Of a stretch of 64,000 nucleotides of DNA, positions 35,799-48,600 are shown piece by piece; position 1 is the stretch's first letter, and every line of letters begins with the position of its first letter. The notes under the pieces are model-generated. The model ran no database searches and had not been told where the DNA came from. It saw only the letters and a list, made by a program, of their open reading frames with translations. The position numbers and the translations under genes are program-made. Source of the stretch: Saposhnikovia divaricata (Eukaryota; Streptophyta; Magnoliopsida; Apiales; Apiaceae). The stretch lies in contig CM071594.1 in the NCBI GenBank assembly GCA_036435485.1, positions 198,116,216 to 198,180,215 on the forward strand. Direction: 5' to 3'.

Positions 35799-36699
35799 GA
35801 TAATTTAAAACAGTTCAAAGCTATCTTTCAAACCATATGCCATGCATTTACGGAAATGATGCCAGTATAATATGAACGATGAAGTTACAAGGTAACTGAA
35901 AGTATTTGTTTGAAGAAATATCTGCTACATCAAAGTAAGCGAGATATTCTTATTGTTATTAAGAAGAGGAACTTGCAAGAAAAGGTTGCAATTCCAGTTA
36001 TGACTCTTTTCCAACTCTGCCAACAGTAATCATGTTGCAGGAAATAAATAAATTTTGGATGATGAACCAATGATGGAGTATTCACCGCGCCCGCTGTTCC
36101 AATCTTGATGATCAGTCGAGATCGTACAGCTCAATTTAGATTTACTACCGGTAGAAGGAAGAACTGACGGCTTTACTTGTATACCGCCTTACTAGATCTC
36201 CCCGGCCAACGGTTGGGCCAAAGGGGATGGACCGGCGCTACTCGGCCTCTTACACGACTCCTAGTTCAAATAGAATTCATGATTCTGAATGTAACGTTCG
36301 TCCCCCTTTCCCCAAGTATAATACTTGTTGATAAGACTCCACAAAGTAGTCATATCTAGTTGGAAAGGAAAATTTACCAATAACTCCCAAGCTATTACTT
36401 GGTAACGGATATCAACTTGTTCCAGTAATCTTACCCCTCGAAAGATGAGAAGGTAAGCAACGACTTAATAAGTCAACAGCACCCGAGTTGCGAGTGAAGG
36501 GAATACTTTATGACCGGGAAGTCGACAAGATAAATAACATTTTCCAAGTAAGGTTCCCTTATTATTAGGGAGATAGACTCAAAGAAGAATGATGTCTGAG
36601 AACCTTTCTTGATATAAGATTAATAATAATATGACTCCGAAATATTTTTCGCAATAATCGAAGAAGATAACCCTTATTGAGGTTATTCTAAGTATGGAA

Positions 36700-37368
36700 T
36701 AAATATTCAGAGAATATTTATTGAATTAAAATATTTTACAGAATATTTAGGAATGTGAAAGAATATCTTAAATCAGAGTATTTCTCAAAATAATCCCTGA
36801 AGAAATATTAGGAGAATATTTATTGAATAAATAAATATTTAAATAAATATTCAAAACAATATTCATTAATTAATAAGACCTGAAAAGAATATTTTAGGTA
36901 ATATTCATAATTAATTAGGAATTTAAATGAATATTCAAAAGTAATATTCATTTAATGAATAATATCCTAAATGAATATCAAGTAATATTCATTTAGTAAT
37001 CCAAGCCTTAAGGAATATTCGAGATAATATTCGATAATTAAATCAAGCTTCAGATGAATATTAAAATAATATTCATCAAGTATTTAATATCTTAAATGAA
37101 TATTCAAAAGTAATATTTATTTAATAAAATAATAATCTAAAAGAATATCCACATAATATTCATTTAATAGTCTCATCTTTAGAAGAATATTCGAAATAAT
37201 AGTCGATAATCAATTCGACTCTGAATGAATATTGAGAAATATTATTCGTTGAATAATTACGTTCAAATAATTATTTGAAGTAAGGATCGTTAAAATAATT
37301 AGTCTCGAACGAATTTTCAAATAATATTTGTCGCCCAAATAATAGAAAATATTTACTTAAATATTTTC
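36700..37368. repeat. Hairpin array in B 5' LTR
   Basis: Counterpart of 25950-26620, with a handful of substitutions. Confidence 0.8.
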
Positions 37369-39874
37369 TTCCGAGGTAATCTCGATATATCAAGGAATAT
37401 TGACTCCCGGTCTATTTTTGATTAATAAGATGTATACGCCCTTCTATGAGGGTCTTACAATAACCGGCTTATAACTGATATATAACTATCTAGCTTATAA
37501 TCCAATAATAACATTCAGGGAACAAGTATATCAATTCAACTTGAAAGTAGGCATGCATGCAATGGCATATGTATATCAGCAATCATATATATATATTTAT
37601 TCAATCACAACAACAGCCTAAAAGAAGGGAATTGAAACTTGCCTGGTAGTCGAGTGCGGTAAGGGGTAGTGGTAGCGGGTCCCGGTTCAGCTTGGTGATC
37701 TATAAATAGCCAAGGCATTCGGGATTAATCACTTAACATATTAAAAGTTAAGTTATACTTAAATCGAAACACGTTCTCGAATTATCTCGTTATACCCCTT
37801 TTAGTGGATTACTTATTATCGCTGATCCGACCCGACATTCGTTCGTTAATACGACATGTCACTGCACTTATACTTGGGACATACTTAAGTCATATGAGTT
37901 CTAAGGTTGATCGTTACGAACCAATATCATACTCCGAGTTTTATCGCCCGTTTTCTAAGTGTTTTAACAAAGTTATAAAAGAGTCGCCTTTTAGGGGTTC
38001 GTTCGCGTTTAACCTTGACTCGAACATTTTTAATAAATCGAAAAATGCTCTTTTTGACATACGGTTTTCTTTCACACCTTCCTTCTTACCCCTAGTATTT
38101 ATTTACCAAGATTCGCCATGACGTTACATAGTTTACGAGGGTTCAATTTCAGTTACGAACTTTCGTTTACGGATTCGAACTACTTTTAGTAATTTGGTCA
38201 TAATTCCTAAACCGTAAATCAAAATGCTTCGATTCTTTCGCCAAAGTGATCTATGTTCAAAAATCTATCAGTAGGGTTCATTAACTTGCCAAGAAAAGAG
38301 AGTTATGGCTACTTACCAGTTCGGTTTCTTAGTGTTAATGAAAATCGGGCATTACGACGGCTACGAATCGAGCGTTCTAAAATTCATTACGCAACAACCA
38401 AGCCACACCGGGCATCTAATCAACTTATACACATAATAAGCACCTCAAAAAGTCCAGAAGCCACTGATCTTAGTATCAAACTCATCATGTTAATCAAATC
38501 ACTAAATCACTAACTAAACATGCTTATAACATGAACATAATCATAACTAAGCTAGATCCATTCAAGAACATGCTTAAAACTCAAAGTAGAGCAAGGGTTT
38601 TCAAGTATTATACCTTCCTTGTAGTATGTAATAGCCTCACAAAGCTTGGTATTGCCCTTGGATAGCCTTAACTTAGCTAGGATCAACCATGAAAACAAGA
38701 AAAACAAAGATTAGTTCTTGGAAACACTATTCATCATCACCTTTGATGATTTATTTGAAAATGAAAGGAAGTGAATTTGAGGCTGAACTTTCTAGGGGAT
38801 CTAAGCCATGATATGAAGTACTTACCCTAAAAATTAGAAGAACAAACAATGGTGGGAACCTCCTCTTCTAGCACCTTGGCCGAGAGTTGTGTTTCAAAGG
38901 GGAAATGGAGAGTTTTGCTTTGGTTTCTTTCTTGGCTTGGTGGAAATGAATTATTAGGTGTTATCTTAAGATAATATCTATCCTAAAGTGATTACATCAT
39001 ACTCCACTAGCCTAATCTTGGTGCTTCATCTTATGACAAGTGTAGGTTCCTTATTAAGCACATCCTTTTTGCAAAAATGCACTTATACCACTTAGCTTGT
39101 AGTTGACTTACATGTGACATACTTTGGTTTCTATTACTCCATCCACTTGCACATACATGTATCTTGCTTTCTCTGCTTGATTCTGTGTCCGGTTATTACC
39201 CGTTTCGATTGATCGTTCGTAGGAATATTTCGCGGATTTCTATTTAGGGTTTACCGGGAATCTTTCTAATATTAATACTATCATTCTTCATCTTTCATTC
39301 TAACTTTCCATTTTATATTCCTTTAATCCATTCGTTAAATACTTAAGGCTATCAGTGTCCAGGAAACTCTCGGAGAAAATAAAAGTGCGGTTTTTCAGAA
39401 TCCGCCAGCTTTTACATACACTTATTTTCCCCCTGGATCACTAATACGAACTCGGAAATCCGTTCCGAATATTTCTATATAGTGTCATCTCATATTATTC
39501 TATACTCCCACAAAAACACTATTCATTCCTTATTCTTTACTTGTTCTCTTAGGGTTGTATAATTGTCCGTATTCTCTTTCGATCGTTCCTTAACCTTTTT
39601 ACGGAACTACTGGATTAATCGTTATCGATCTGGATGACATGAGAGTATTCTCTTGCTTGAAGTTGCCATATCTTATTCCCTTAGAAGATAGATTATTCTT
39701 ACCTATGTTGTCGTCCTTTAGCATTCTTCAAGACATAAACATAATAAAGTCGAATTTCATTCATTCTTTCCCAAATATCAATTATTACATTGTAGCCGTA
39801 TCCACTATTCATTCTTACATCATTAAATACATAAAAGTTTTAATTCCACCCAAAATCTGGGTTCTTACATTGGT

Positions 39875-40858
39875 GGAAAAGGAATCTTTGAAGACATGTG
39901 GAAGGTGGAGATCATCCCAACACACTAAATAAGTGTATGGCAAAGATCCACTCATCAATGCTTAAGGGGGAAGGAAATAAATAGATGGCTAGGATTTGTC
40001 CACCACATTTAGAAGGTGTAGGGCCACGATTAACCCAACACACCCCTAAATCCTAATTCTTATCCTATAAATACCCCCTCACCCCCCTTGTATTGAGGAA
40101 CTTAGATTTTAACTTTGATTTTAGGGTAGATTTAATTTCTTGTTTTGTAGTTTCAATTCTTGTAAACACTCTCTTTTATTTTAATTCAATTTCATTTCCT
40201 TTAATTTCTCGTCTTGTTCTTTCATTTTTGTTACATAGCTTTCATTATTTTCGTAAATCCGTTTAGTGGACAAAGTAGCGAAATGCTAACCACTATGGGT
40301 TGAAAATAATGATTTTTATTTTCTTGCTCGTAGTTTTAATTCGTAAGTGTGCCCCTTTAAACTTCCATTTTATTGTGGGTTTCATAATTTTATTTATAGA
40401 TCTAATTTTCCATGTTTTATGTGTTAGTATAATTATTAAAAAAAACAGTAGTTTTATTAATTCTCAATTTTTGTTTGCTTGTTTTTAATTTTTAATTCGA
40501 AGCTTAATTTAGCCTCTCCTGCCTTAGTTTTAATCACCGTGTCTCTTCACCCCTCCCCTGTTTTATTTCCTATTACACAGACCAAACCCATTTTCCTTTC
40601 TCTTTTTTTTTCAAATAATCCCACGACCCCTCTCTCTTCTTCTCTTTTTCCCCACAACACCTGCAATACACACACACACACACACACCTCTTTTTCTTTC
40701 AAATCATTAATCCCTTCTTTATTTTCTTCATTTTTAATTCCGTTTTCATCATTAAAGTTTAATTATGTCGAATTATGAGATGCTGTTGTGGTCATCTGAT
40801 TACGTTTTTGTTCTAAATTGTTGCCTTTGCTATCGAGTCCGAGTTGTTCTTTGCAGTT
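39875..40858 (+). mobile_element. Athila 5' LTR, second piece
   Basis: 984 bases between element B and element D, matching 57312-58286 in the 3' LTR. It contains a TATA box (CCTATAAATACC, TATAAATA at 40066-40073) and a CA microsatellite near 40670-40687 that is shorter in the 3' LTR. Its final CAGTT (40854-40858) is D's target duplication. Confidence 0.92.
40066..40073 (+). promoter_or_regulatory. TATA box of Athila 5' LTR
   Basis: TATAAATA followed by a C-rich run and CTTGTATTGAGG; repeated at 57502-57509 in the 3' LTR. Confidence 0.65.
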
Positions 40859-41374
40859 TGTTGTGGAATAAAAACTAGGTTATGAATATGACGGCTAGGG
40901 TTTGTGTGTATTTAATGCTAAGGGTGGTTGAGCTTCGAGCTTTAACGGCTGTTTCTGCGTATCGAGACTAATCGGTCCTCACAGAGTGCCTACGTATCTC
41001 GTATTGAGAATCAAGCCAGGACGTTGTTCTGAGAATGAGGGGTCAGGCCCTTATATAGGCTGAGAAGCCTAAGAATTATGGTAGGAATAGGAGACTTGGT
41101 GGGCAAGCCACCGCCTCAAGGAAGGTTCTGGATCTATTCCTTTTAGGAATCAGTTTCCATGTTGAGATATGTATCCTGGGGGCTAAGTCAGGAAAGAGTT
41201 ATATCCTTGTTTGACTCTTATTTGCTGAGCTGTTTATTACCCCTAATATTAATTACGAAATTAATATTATAATTAGGGTTTGGGCCCATCTGGTGGGCCC
41301 CACGTTTGGACTATTCTAGGTCTAATTAATGCCACATTAAATGTGTCTTTAGGGCTTACTTTTAGCCCATATCA
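40859..41374 (-). mobile_element. 3' LTR of element D
   Basis: 516 bp, TGTTGTGGAA to CCCATATCA in window orientation. The minus strand has a TATA box, CTATATAA, at about 41051-41058. Confidence 0.95.
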
Positions 41375-41390
41375 TTTGCCCCCCAACTTC
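41375..41390 (-). other. Polypurine tract of element D
   Basis: The minus strand reads GAAGTTGGGGGGCAAA directly before the 3' LTR. Confidence 0.85.
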
Positions 41391-41529
41391 TAGGAAAACT
41401 GATCAGGTTTTTCTTGAAGTTTTAACGGCCTTATTCGAGACTTGGGTCAGGGTTTATTGCTCTTACGCGAGTATTTTCAACAATATCATCTTAATGTAAA
41501 GCGTGGAGCGACCGACGCATTTACGACGA

Positions 41530-41800
41530 TGTTGAACGACACTAAACGGTGTTAAACGGCACTACACAGCGCTACTCAGCTTTAAACAATGATTAAACAA
41601 TGTTAAACGAAGTCGAACGGCATTTAAACGGCACTAATGGCACTAATCGGCACTAAACAGTGCTAATCGGCACTAATCCGTGCTTAAACGGCACTAATCT
41701 GCGCTAATCAGCACTAATCGGTGCTAACAGACACTAAACTGTGCTTAAACGGCACTAATCCGTACTAATCGGCATTAATCGGTGCTAACAGGCACTAATT
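41530..41800. repeat. Short tandem repeat array in element D (CACTAATCGG type)
   Basis: More than fifteen imperfect copies of a 10-14 bp unit such as GGCACTAATC, GTGCTAATCG and GCACTAAACGG follow one another. Confidence 0.85.
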
Positions 41801-41879
41801 TCAAACTCTATTTCACTTCTCTTGATTACCAAATCAAAAAAACCAAAAACAAGAAAAAACGAAATTTTGCATACCCAAC

Positions 41880-42400
41880 TCGAGCATCGCTGTCGGTCGG
41901 CCGGGCAAAAACCCGTACCGACCATCACTCCCGGTCGGCAGGAGGGTGTTGCAAGGGGCCGGTCGGCTGGTTTTTTTCCCGTCGGCCGGTTTTTTTCGGT
42001 TGGCCCGTTTTTTTCATTTTTTTTTAAACGAAACAAGGAAAACTCGTACCGATGATCGAAGTCAGTCGGCTGGAGGGTTCCCGGAGGGCCAGTCGGCTGG
42101 TGCGAACCCGTATCAGTGGTCGACACCGGTCGGCCGGAATGCTCCCGGAGGGCCGGTCGGCTGGTACCTTGCTCGGTTGAAAAATTTCGTCCCTCTATAT
42201 TATTTTATTTATTTATTTTTTTTTCGAACCCATACCGACCATCGACGTCGGTCGGCCGACGTGTGCCCGGAAGGCTAGTCGGCTGGGACACCGATCGGCC
42301 GGTTTCATATCCGTGCCGGCGGTCGATTCCGGTCGGCTGGAGGGCTTCCCGGAAGGCCGGTCGGCCTGGACTTCGGTCGGCTACGAAAATTTTTTTGTTT
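41880..42400. repeat. Irregular GC-rich repeat array in element D (GGTCGGCTGG type)
   Basis: GGTCGGC(T/C)GG recurs many times with longer units of the form ACCGACCATCGA...GTCGGCTGGAGGG...CCCGGAGGGCC. Open frames here on both strands reflect the repeat and are not counted as genes. Confidence 0.8.
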
Positions 42401-42494
42401 CTTTGTTACAGTGGTTGGCTCGATCTCTATCAGTGATTTTGATCAACCATCGACCTGGAACCAACTTGGTCACTATTAGTGATTTTCAATTTTT

Positions 42495-42690
42495 GCATAC
42501 CGGCTTCGACCATCGATATGGAATCAATGTGGCCATTCATGGCTAGAGTTACTTACTTTCGCATACCGATATCGATCATTGATATGGAATCAATATTGGC
42601 CATTCATGGCTAGAGTTACTTACTTTCGCATACCGATATCGATCATCGATATGAAACCAGCGTTGGCCATTCATGGCTCTGTTTGAGGTT
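42495..42690. repeat. 66-67 bp tandem repeat in element D
   Basis: GCATACCG starts units at 42495, 42561 and 42628, each holding GATATGGAATCAAT and GGCCATTCATGGCT; almost three copies. Confidence 0.9.
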
Positions 42691-42969
42691 TTATATAGTA
42701 CCTTGAATCCCATCACTAATCCAGTGCTTAGTATTAATCTTCCCATTAAACTTTTCTTAAGCATACTTAGCTTTCAAAGCTCATCTGACTGCTCTGGTAG
42801 AATATTTTGCCAAAAATTCTTCGTTTCTCTCCCAACATATCATGAGTTTTAACGACTCTTTCCGTCCATAACAGATAACTTTTGCTCCCTTTTTCGTATT
42901 TAAACGATACTTGACCTGTAAACGCGAACCGAGCTGTGTTTCAACCTGAGATTACAGGTCACCTTTTCC

Positions 42970-42980
42970 TTATAAAAGGA
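42970..42980 (+). promoter_or_regulatory. Predicted promoter of the antisense ORF in element D
   Basis: TTATAAAAGGA on the plus strand, about 130 bases upstream of the ATG at 43107, followed by a CT-rich leader. This is typical of plant TATA promoters. Confidence 0.6.
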
Positions 42981-43106
42981 GGGGAGCATCCTTCATTTCT
43001 CTTCACTTCTTCACTTCTCAAACTTTCTTAAGTTCTAAAGCTCTTGAGTTCTCTAGTTTCCAAGCTTCTAAGTTCAAGCTTCAACTTTCAAGATTCAAGG
43101 TTCAAG

Positions 43107-45162
43107 ATGGCTGACAAGCAAGCTGCTGCCCCCCAACTCTCCATGGAGGAGGCTTTCAGAAAAAGGAGCATGGCGCGAACAATGAAAGGTAAGCTAAAAC
43201 TCATGCCCCCTAAATATATTGAACGTCGGTTTGAGTCTACGCTAGATTTGCTAAACACTATGGGAGAGTCATTCCCAAACAGCTCCAGCTTAGTTACTTT
43301 TAATAGCCCTTCTAAATTAAGAAAGAAGGATGTTGAGAAGATTAGAAACACTTATGGCTTTCCAAGCGCCATCAAAGTATGCCTTCCTAATCCAGGAGAC
43401 AGAACCTGCAACTGGCATCCCGAAAGGATTAGCGTCATGAAAGGAGCATTGGAGGCGGGATTTAGGTTCCCCGTCCACCCAATTATCATCAGGTTCCTGG
43501 CAGAACTTCAAGTCCATCCTTGCCAACTTTACCATAATTCTTGGAGGTTTCTGATCATTTTCTTGTTAAGATGCCACGAGTTGGAAATTCCTTGGAGTAC
43601 AACCATGTTCAGAAGCATCTTCGCGGTCAAGAACTCTCCTGAGATTAAGCCGGGGTGGATCGGTTTTCAGCTTAGAAGCAAGCTTCCACATATAGTAAAC
43701 TCTTTCTCCTTCCCTGACTCCCACCATTCCTGGGAGAGGGACTTTGTTGTTTTAGAGTGGGAAGGTGGCGACTGGGGTCACTTCTTCGTTAAGAGATTCG
43801 GAATTGTGGAGGATAGTTCACACTTCGTGTGTGATCTTGACCTCAAAGAGTTGGCAGACCGAGATAGGCTACTTGCTGATGACGGTCGCACCCACTATAA
43901 AACCATCTTGACAGAAAAGAAACTCATTGAAGCTGGCTTAAGCTTCCTTTCTTTAGAGGGTAATTTTTCATTCATTCTACCATTATGAACTATGTTAGTT
44001 CTTATTCCAATGTTTTCCCTTCATCTTTCAGCTGCTGAGGAGATAGATAGCCGACCCGAAAATCAACCTCAAGTTACTAGAAGAATGATAAAGAAGGCGA
44101 CAGAGCAACTGAACCCTCCTGACTGAAGGGTTCCTTCATTCCTAGAGGGATGTTCCCAAGGCGGAAAAGGTCCCGTAACGCTGGTGAGAGCATGAGAGTC
44201 CCATTTTCCCCAGATTGGTGTATCTGCGAGCAAGACTCCATCTTAGGGAGTACCGATTTAGCCGTGTCCTGGTCCAGGCTCTCAATCACCGCCCCTGATC
44301 TCCTAACGGTAATGGCAGTGGACAAGGTTGATGAAGCTGAGCGTCTTGGTGCTCAAGCTCTTTATCAGGTACCACCTTTTACATTCGATCTCCTTGTCTG
44401 CACTTTTTTAAGAAGATGTTTTGCTAATTTCTCTATTACAGGCCAATGCTTATCTTCAATCTGCTACTCGTCAAGGCCGAGCCTATAGGGACAGCAATGA
44501 GGAACTGAAGAAGGAGCAAGCAACGTTCAAGGAGCAAATCCAAGATCTGAACTCTAGAGGCCAACAGCTTATCTTATCAAAAGCAACTTCACTCGCTTGG
44601 TAGGAAGAAACTTTCTGATGCTAACAAGATAATTGACTCGTATCGCAAGTCGGAGGATTTCATGAATTTTATGGACAAGCATGATGATGAGGTGCGGCCT
44701 TTTAACATGTCAGTTGGGTGGAACAAAGCTATTGGCGTTGTGAGCAACAAGTACCCTTCGGTAGTGAATCCAGCGGACTTCCCCTGCCCTACCTAGGCTG
44801 TTACTAGCGGAAATCAAGAAGCGGATCCTGCGTCAGGCTCTGGGGGTAGCCGCCGTCCTTCTGGTATGAGGAAGGCACCCAACGTTGTTAGCTCCAGTTC
44901 GACCTCTTCCCGTTCTGCTAGGAAGAAAGCTATGTCAGAGAGGGAAGCAGCTGCAAGGCGAGCTTTTCCCGGCAAGCAACTTCGTGCCAGAGTCGATTCA
45001 TCAACCGAGACTTCAGAAGAGGAAGGGGACGCGACAAAGAGAGGGAAGCAGATGATGGAGACGGAGGCCGAAGAAGCTGAGGAAGATGAGGAGAGCTCCG
45101 GGGAAAAAAGCTCCGAGGAAGAAGAGGGCGAGGAGGTGGTGGAGGAATCCGCCGAAGAGTGA
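43107..45162 (+). pseudogene. Antisense ORF of element D (putative gypsy-type transposon domain), spliced and broken
   Basis: Translation starts at ATG 43107 (MADKQAAAPQLSMEEAFRKR), since the frame upstream has no ATG. Exon 1 (43107-43959) encodes SAIKVCLPNPGDRTCNWHPE and LEAGFRFPVHPIIIRFLAEL, matching the Pfam-type 'putative gypsy type transposon' domain (Transposase_28) known from antisense ORFs of Retand- and Grande-like elements. Two GT-AG introns are predicted at 43960-44031 and 44369-44441, both preserving phase. Exon 2 has a TGA at 44124 and a frameshift before 44150. Exon 3 encodes a coiled-coil-like segment (YRDSNEELKKEQATFKEQ), a frameshift near 44595, a TAG at 44794, and a Ser-rich then Glu-rich acidic tail. 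Its role is unknown. This copy is dead. Confidence 0.8.
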
Positions 45163-45559
45163 GTGGCCTTGCACGGCCTTGTTGGCCGCTTGTGGCTTTA
45201 TGTTTTTCTACTTTCAATCAAGGTCCTTCGGGACTTAACTTTTATTTGGTGATGTAATTTAACTTTGACCTTAGCCCCATGGGGGTGTTTATTTATGCAC
45301 TTGTTTCATTTCCACTTGTGTATCTTTATTTTCGTTACTTGGTTATCTTTGACTTGCACTCATCAGGTGCTTGGCACATAAATAAAATTACACAATCACA
45401 AATGGAAAACAAACTTGCATTAATAACTTGAAGCGGGTTCAACCCTTATATAAATACTCTATCTCCTACTGGGAGCAACATGCTCTGCAATGGTTTCATG
45501 GAACCTTATTTCTACTTCTCCTAATAGATGGATAAAAGCCAAGTCCTTACTAGGAAGGC
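45163..45559. other. Spacer between antisense ORF and pol end in element D
   Basis: About 400 bases separate the converging ends of the antisense ORF and pol. Nothing coding is recognised; it should hold both 3' ends. Confidence 0.5.
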
Positions 45560-45673
45560 TTACACATAATAAATCTTGAGGTTCAATGCATGCCAAGTTC
45601 GGGGTACCTCAACCCCATCTAACGTTTCCAGCTTGTATGATCCTCGTCCCAGCACCTTCTTGACTCGATACGG
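45560..45673 (-). pseudogene. Element D pol C-terminal tail beyond a stop
   Basis: The frame of the 1758-residue polyprotein stays open for 37 further codons after its TGA, to a TAA at 45560-45562. The tail encodes YRVKKVLGRGSYKLETLDG and VPRTWHALNLK, the standard end of Tat integrases ('PYRV..VLGKGAYKLEELDG..IPRTWNAEHLRKFY'). So the TGA truncates a protein that originally extended here. Confidence 0.85.
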
Positions 45674-48600
45674 TCATTCCCAGTTTGGGGCTAGCTTGCC
45701 TTTCTGGACAACTCCTGAGGCTTCTATATTCCTTAGAACCAAGTCACTTTGTCGAAAGAACCTCTCCTTAACCCTTTGGTTGTAGTGGAAAGATGCCTTC
45801 TTTTGATGCTCAGCGTTCCTGGCATTTGCTTCATCCCTGACTTCATCAATTAAATCTAGGGCGAGCCTCATGCCTTCTTCATTGGTCTCTTGTTCATATG
45901 CCTCAACCCGAGGTGATGCATGCATGATCTCTAAGGGCACCACTGCCTCGGCTCCGTAAGCGAGTAAAAACGGGGTTGCTCCTGTTGTTACCTTACAAGT
46001 GGTGCGATATGCCCAGAGTATAGGCAATAGCTCATCCACCCAAGTGTTCCTTGAGCGTTCAACCCTTTTCTTTAGTCCATCAAGGATAATTCGATTGGCT
46101 ACCTCGGCTTGTCCATTAGCTTGTGGATGTGCTACTGAAGTAAAGCGAAGCTCAATATCGTTTTCTTCACAATATTTTTTGAACTCTTCATTGTTGAACT
46201 GGGTTCCATTATCCGTTACAAGGATTCGTGGAATTCCATATCTGCAGATGATGTTCTCCCAAAAGAACTGAGCAACTTGCTTGGTGGTTATCTTGGCTAG
46301 AGGTTTAGCCTCAATCCATTTAGTGAAATAGTCAATGGCCACTATCAAAAACTTCCTTTGGGCTGACGCCATAGGGAAAGGACCAAGTATGTCCATCCCC
46401 CACATGGCGAATGGTATGGGAGAGTTTACTGAGGTTAACATCTCAGGCGGTTGCCTTACAATGGGGGCGTGCTTTTGACATCGATCACACTTCTTGACAT
46501 AACTTTGCGCATCTGCCAACATCTCAGGCCAATAGTATCCCAGACGAGTGATCTTGTGGGCTAGGGCTCTGCCCCCCAAGTGTTGCCCACAGATTCCTTC
46601 GTGAACTTCTTCCAAGGCTTCTTTAGCCTCTTGGGGCCTTAAACACTTCAAGTACGGGATAACAAACAATCTCTTGTACAGGAGGCCTTCGATCAGGGCA
46701 TATCTTGTTGCTCTTACTGACAGTTTTCGTGCCTCCAAAGCATTGTCAGGGAGCCATCCAGTCTCGAGGTGAGCTTTGATAGGATCAATCCAGCAACTTC
46801 CTACATCAATAGGTGCCACCAACTTGGAGTCGATAGTCGGGGCCTTCAAGACTTGGAAATAGACACTCCCTGCATAATTCTCAATTTCAGAAGAAGCAAA
46901 TTTAGACAAGGCATCAGCTTTAACGTTCTCTTCTCTCGGGATTTGTTCAACATAGCATTCCTCAAACTGAGTCATAACAGCTTTCACGACTCTGAGGTAT
47001 TTTGCCATAGTCTCATCCTTGGCCTCAAATTCCCCATTCACTTGCGAAACTACCAATCTTGAATCTCCACATACTTTGAGGTTCTTGGCCCACATGACTC
47101 TAGCCAAGCCCAATCCGGCTATCAATGCTTCATACTCAGCCTCATTGTTGGTAGTAGGAAAATCCAACTTCAAAGCATACTCAACTGTGAACCCATCGGG
47201 GCTTTGCAGAACCAAACCTGCACCACTAGACTTTGTTTTTGATGCTCCATCAAAATAGAGCACCCAATATTCCTTCAGATCAGATACAAGTTCTTCATTT
47301 TTATCTCCACTTTCAGAGGTGGTTACTATCTCCTGCCCCCCGACTTCTTGGTTGCCAATGGTGCATTCAACCACGAAGTCAGCCAATGCCTGAGCCTTAA
47401 TGGCTGTCCGAGGCTTGTATGTGATATCAAATTCCCCTAACTCAACTGCCCACTTGATTAGCCTTCCACTGGCCTTAGGGCTATGCAATATGTTCCTCAA
47501 TTGTTGGTCTGTCAAGACTTGAATTTTATGTGCCTGAAAATAAGGTCGCAACTTTCTCGAGGCTGTCAGCAATGCCAAAGCGAATTTCTCTATGGTTGAG
47601 TAATTCAATTCAGCCCCGTGCAAAACCTTGCTCACAGAATAAATCGGTTTCTGAATCTTTTTCTCTTCTCGCACAAGAACAGCACTCAATGCTTGCTCAG
47701 ATACCGCCAGGTATAGGTAGAGAGTCTCCCCGGGACTTGGTTTGGCCAACAACGGGGCTTCAGCCATGTACTTCTTCAGCTGCTCAAAGGCCTCTTGGCT
47801 TTCTGTAGTCCACTCAAAATCTTTCACTTTCTTCAAGGCCTGAAAGAAAGGCAAGCACTTATCACCAGACTTGGAGATGAATCTCCCTAGGGCTGCAACT
47901 CGGCCAGTTAGCTTCTGTACATCTCGTATAGAGCGGGGTGGTTCCATGTCCAAAATTGCTTTGATCTTGTCAGGATTAGCCTCTATGCCTCTCTTCGAAA
48001 CCATCAACCCCAAGAATTTTCCTAATCCAACACAAAAAGCACACTTGGCTGGATTCAACATCATCTTGTGGTGCCTCAGCACTTCGAATGCCTCTTTGAG
48101 GTGCTTAATGTGATCTACTTGGCAAAGGCTCTTGACCAACATGTCATCAACATAGACCTCCATGGTTTTTCCAATTAGGTGGGCAAATATCTTATTCACC
48201 AGTCGTTGATAAGTAGCACCTGCATTCTTTAGACCAAAAGCCATAACAAGATAGCAGAAAACACCAAAGTCAGTTATGAAAGATACCTTTGGGATGTCAT
48301 CCTTGTGCATCTTAATCTGATTGTATCCGCTGAAACCATCCATGAAACTCAGCATCTCATGTCCAGCCGTGGCATCTATCAACATGTCAATGCTTGGTAG
48401 GGGAAAACAATCCTTTGGACAGGCATCATTCAGATCGGTAAAATCAATACACATCCTCCACTTCCCATTCGCCTTCTTGACCATCACAGGGTTAGCTAAC
48501 CATTCGGGAAACTGAATTTCTTCAATGAAACCAGCTTCCAGCAACTTATCAACTTCTTGCTTAATGGCCTCTTGCCTTTCAGGAGCAAAATTCCTCTTTT

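Larger units (their letters stand above)
24592..39869 (-). mobile_element. Tekay chromovirus B, complete element
   Basis: A 15.3-kb element with 4.5-kb LTRs (24592-29123 and 35340-39869), TSD TTGGT (24587-24591 and 39870-39874), initiator tRNA-Met PBS (35324-35335) and PPT (29124-29136). It is read on the minus strand: leader with extra ORF, gag-protease, then RT-RNase H-integrase-chromodomain. The LTRs differ at roughly 30 sites by eye (under 1%), so this is a recent insertion. The Athila 3' LTR (57301-57325) shows the same site without the insertion. Confidence 0.97.
35340..39869 (-). mobile_element. 5' LTR of element B
   Basis: 4530 bp, nearly identical to 24592-29123. Being the 5' LTR on the minus strand, it supplies the promoter for the element. 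Confidence 0.97.

Noticed and set aside
41782..42436. Several overlapping open frames on both strands
   Set aside because: They reflect the GC-rich GGTCGGCTGG repeat array; no frame is favoured and no domain is seen.
43044..43106. Upstream extension of the antisense ORF
   Set aside because: It contains no ATG, only a TTG at 43044; the first ATG is at 43107 and the extension is the CT-rich leader.
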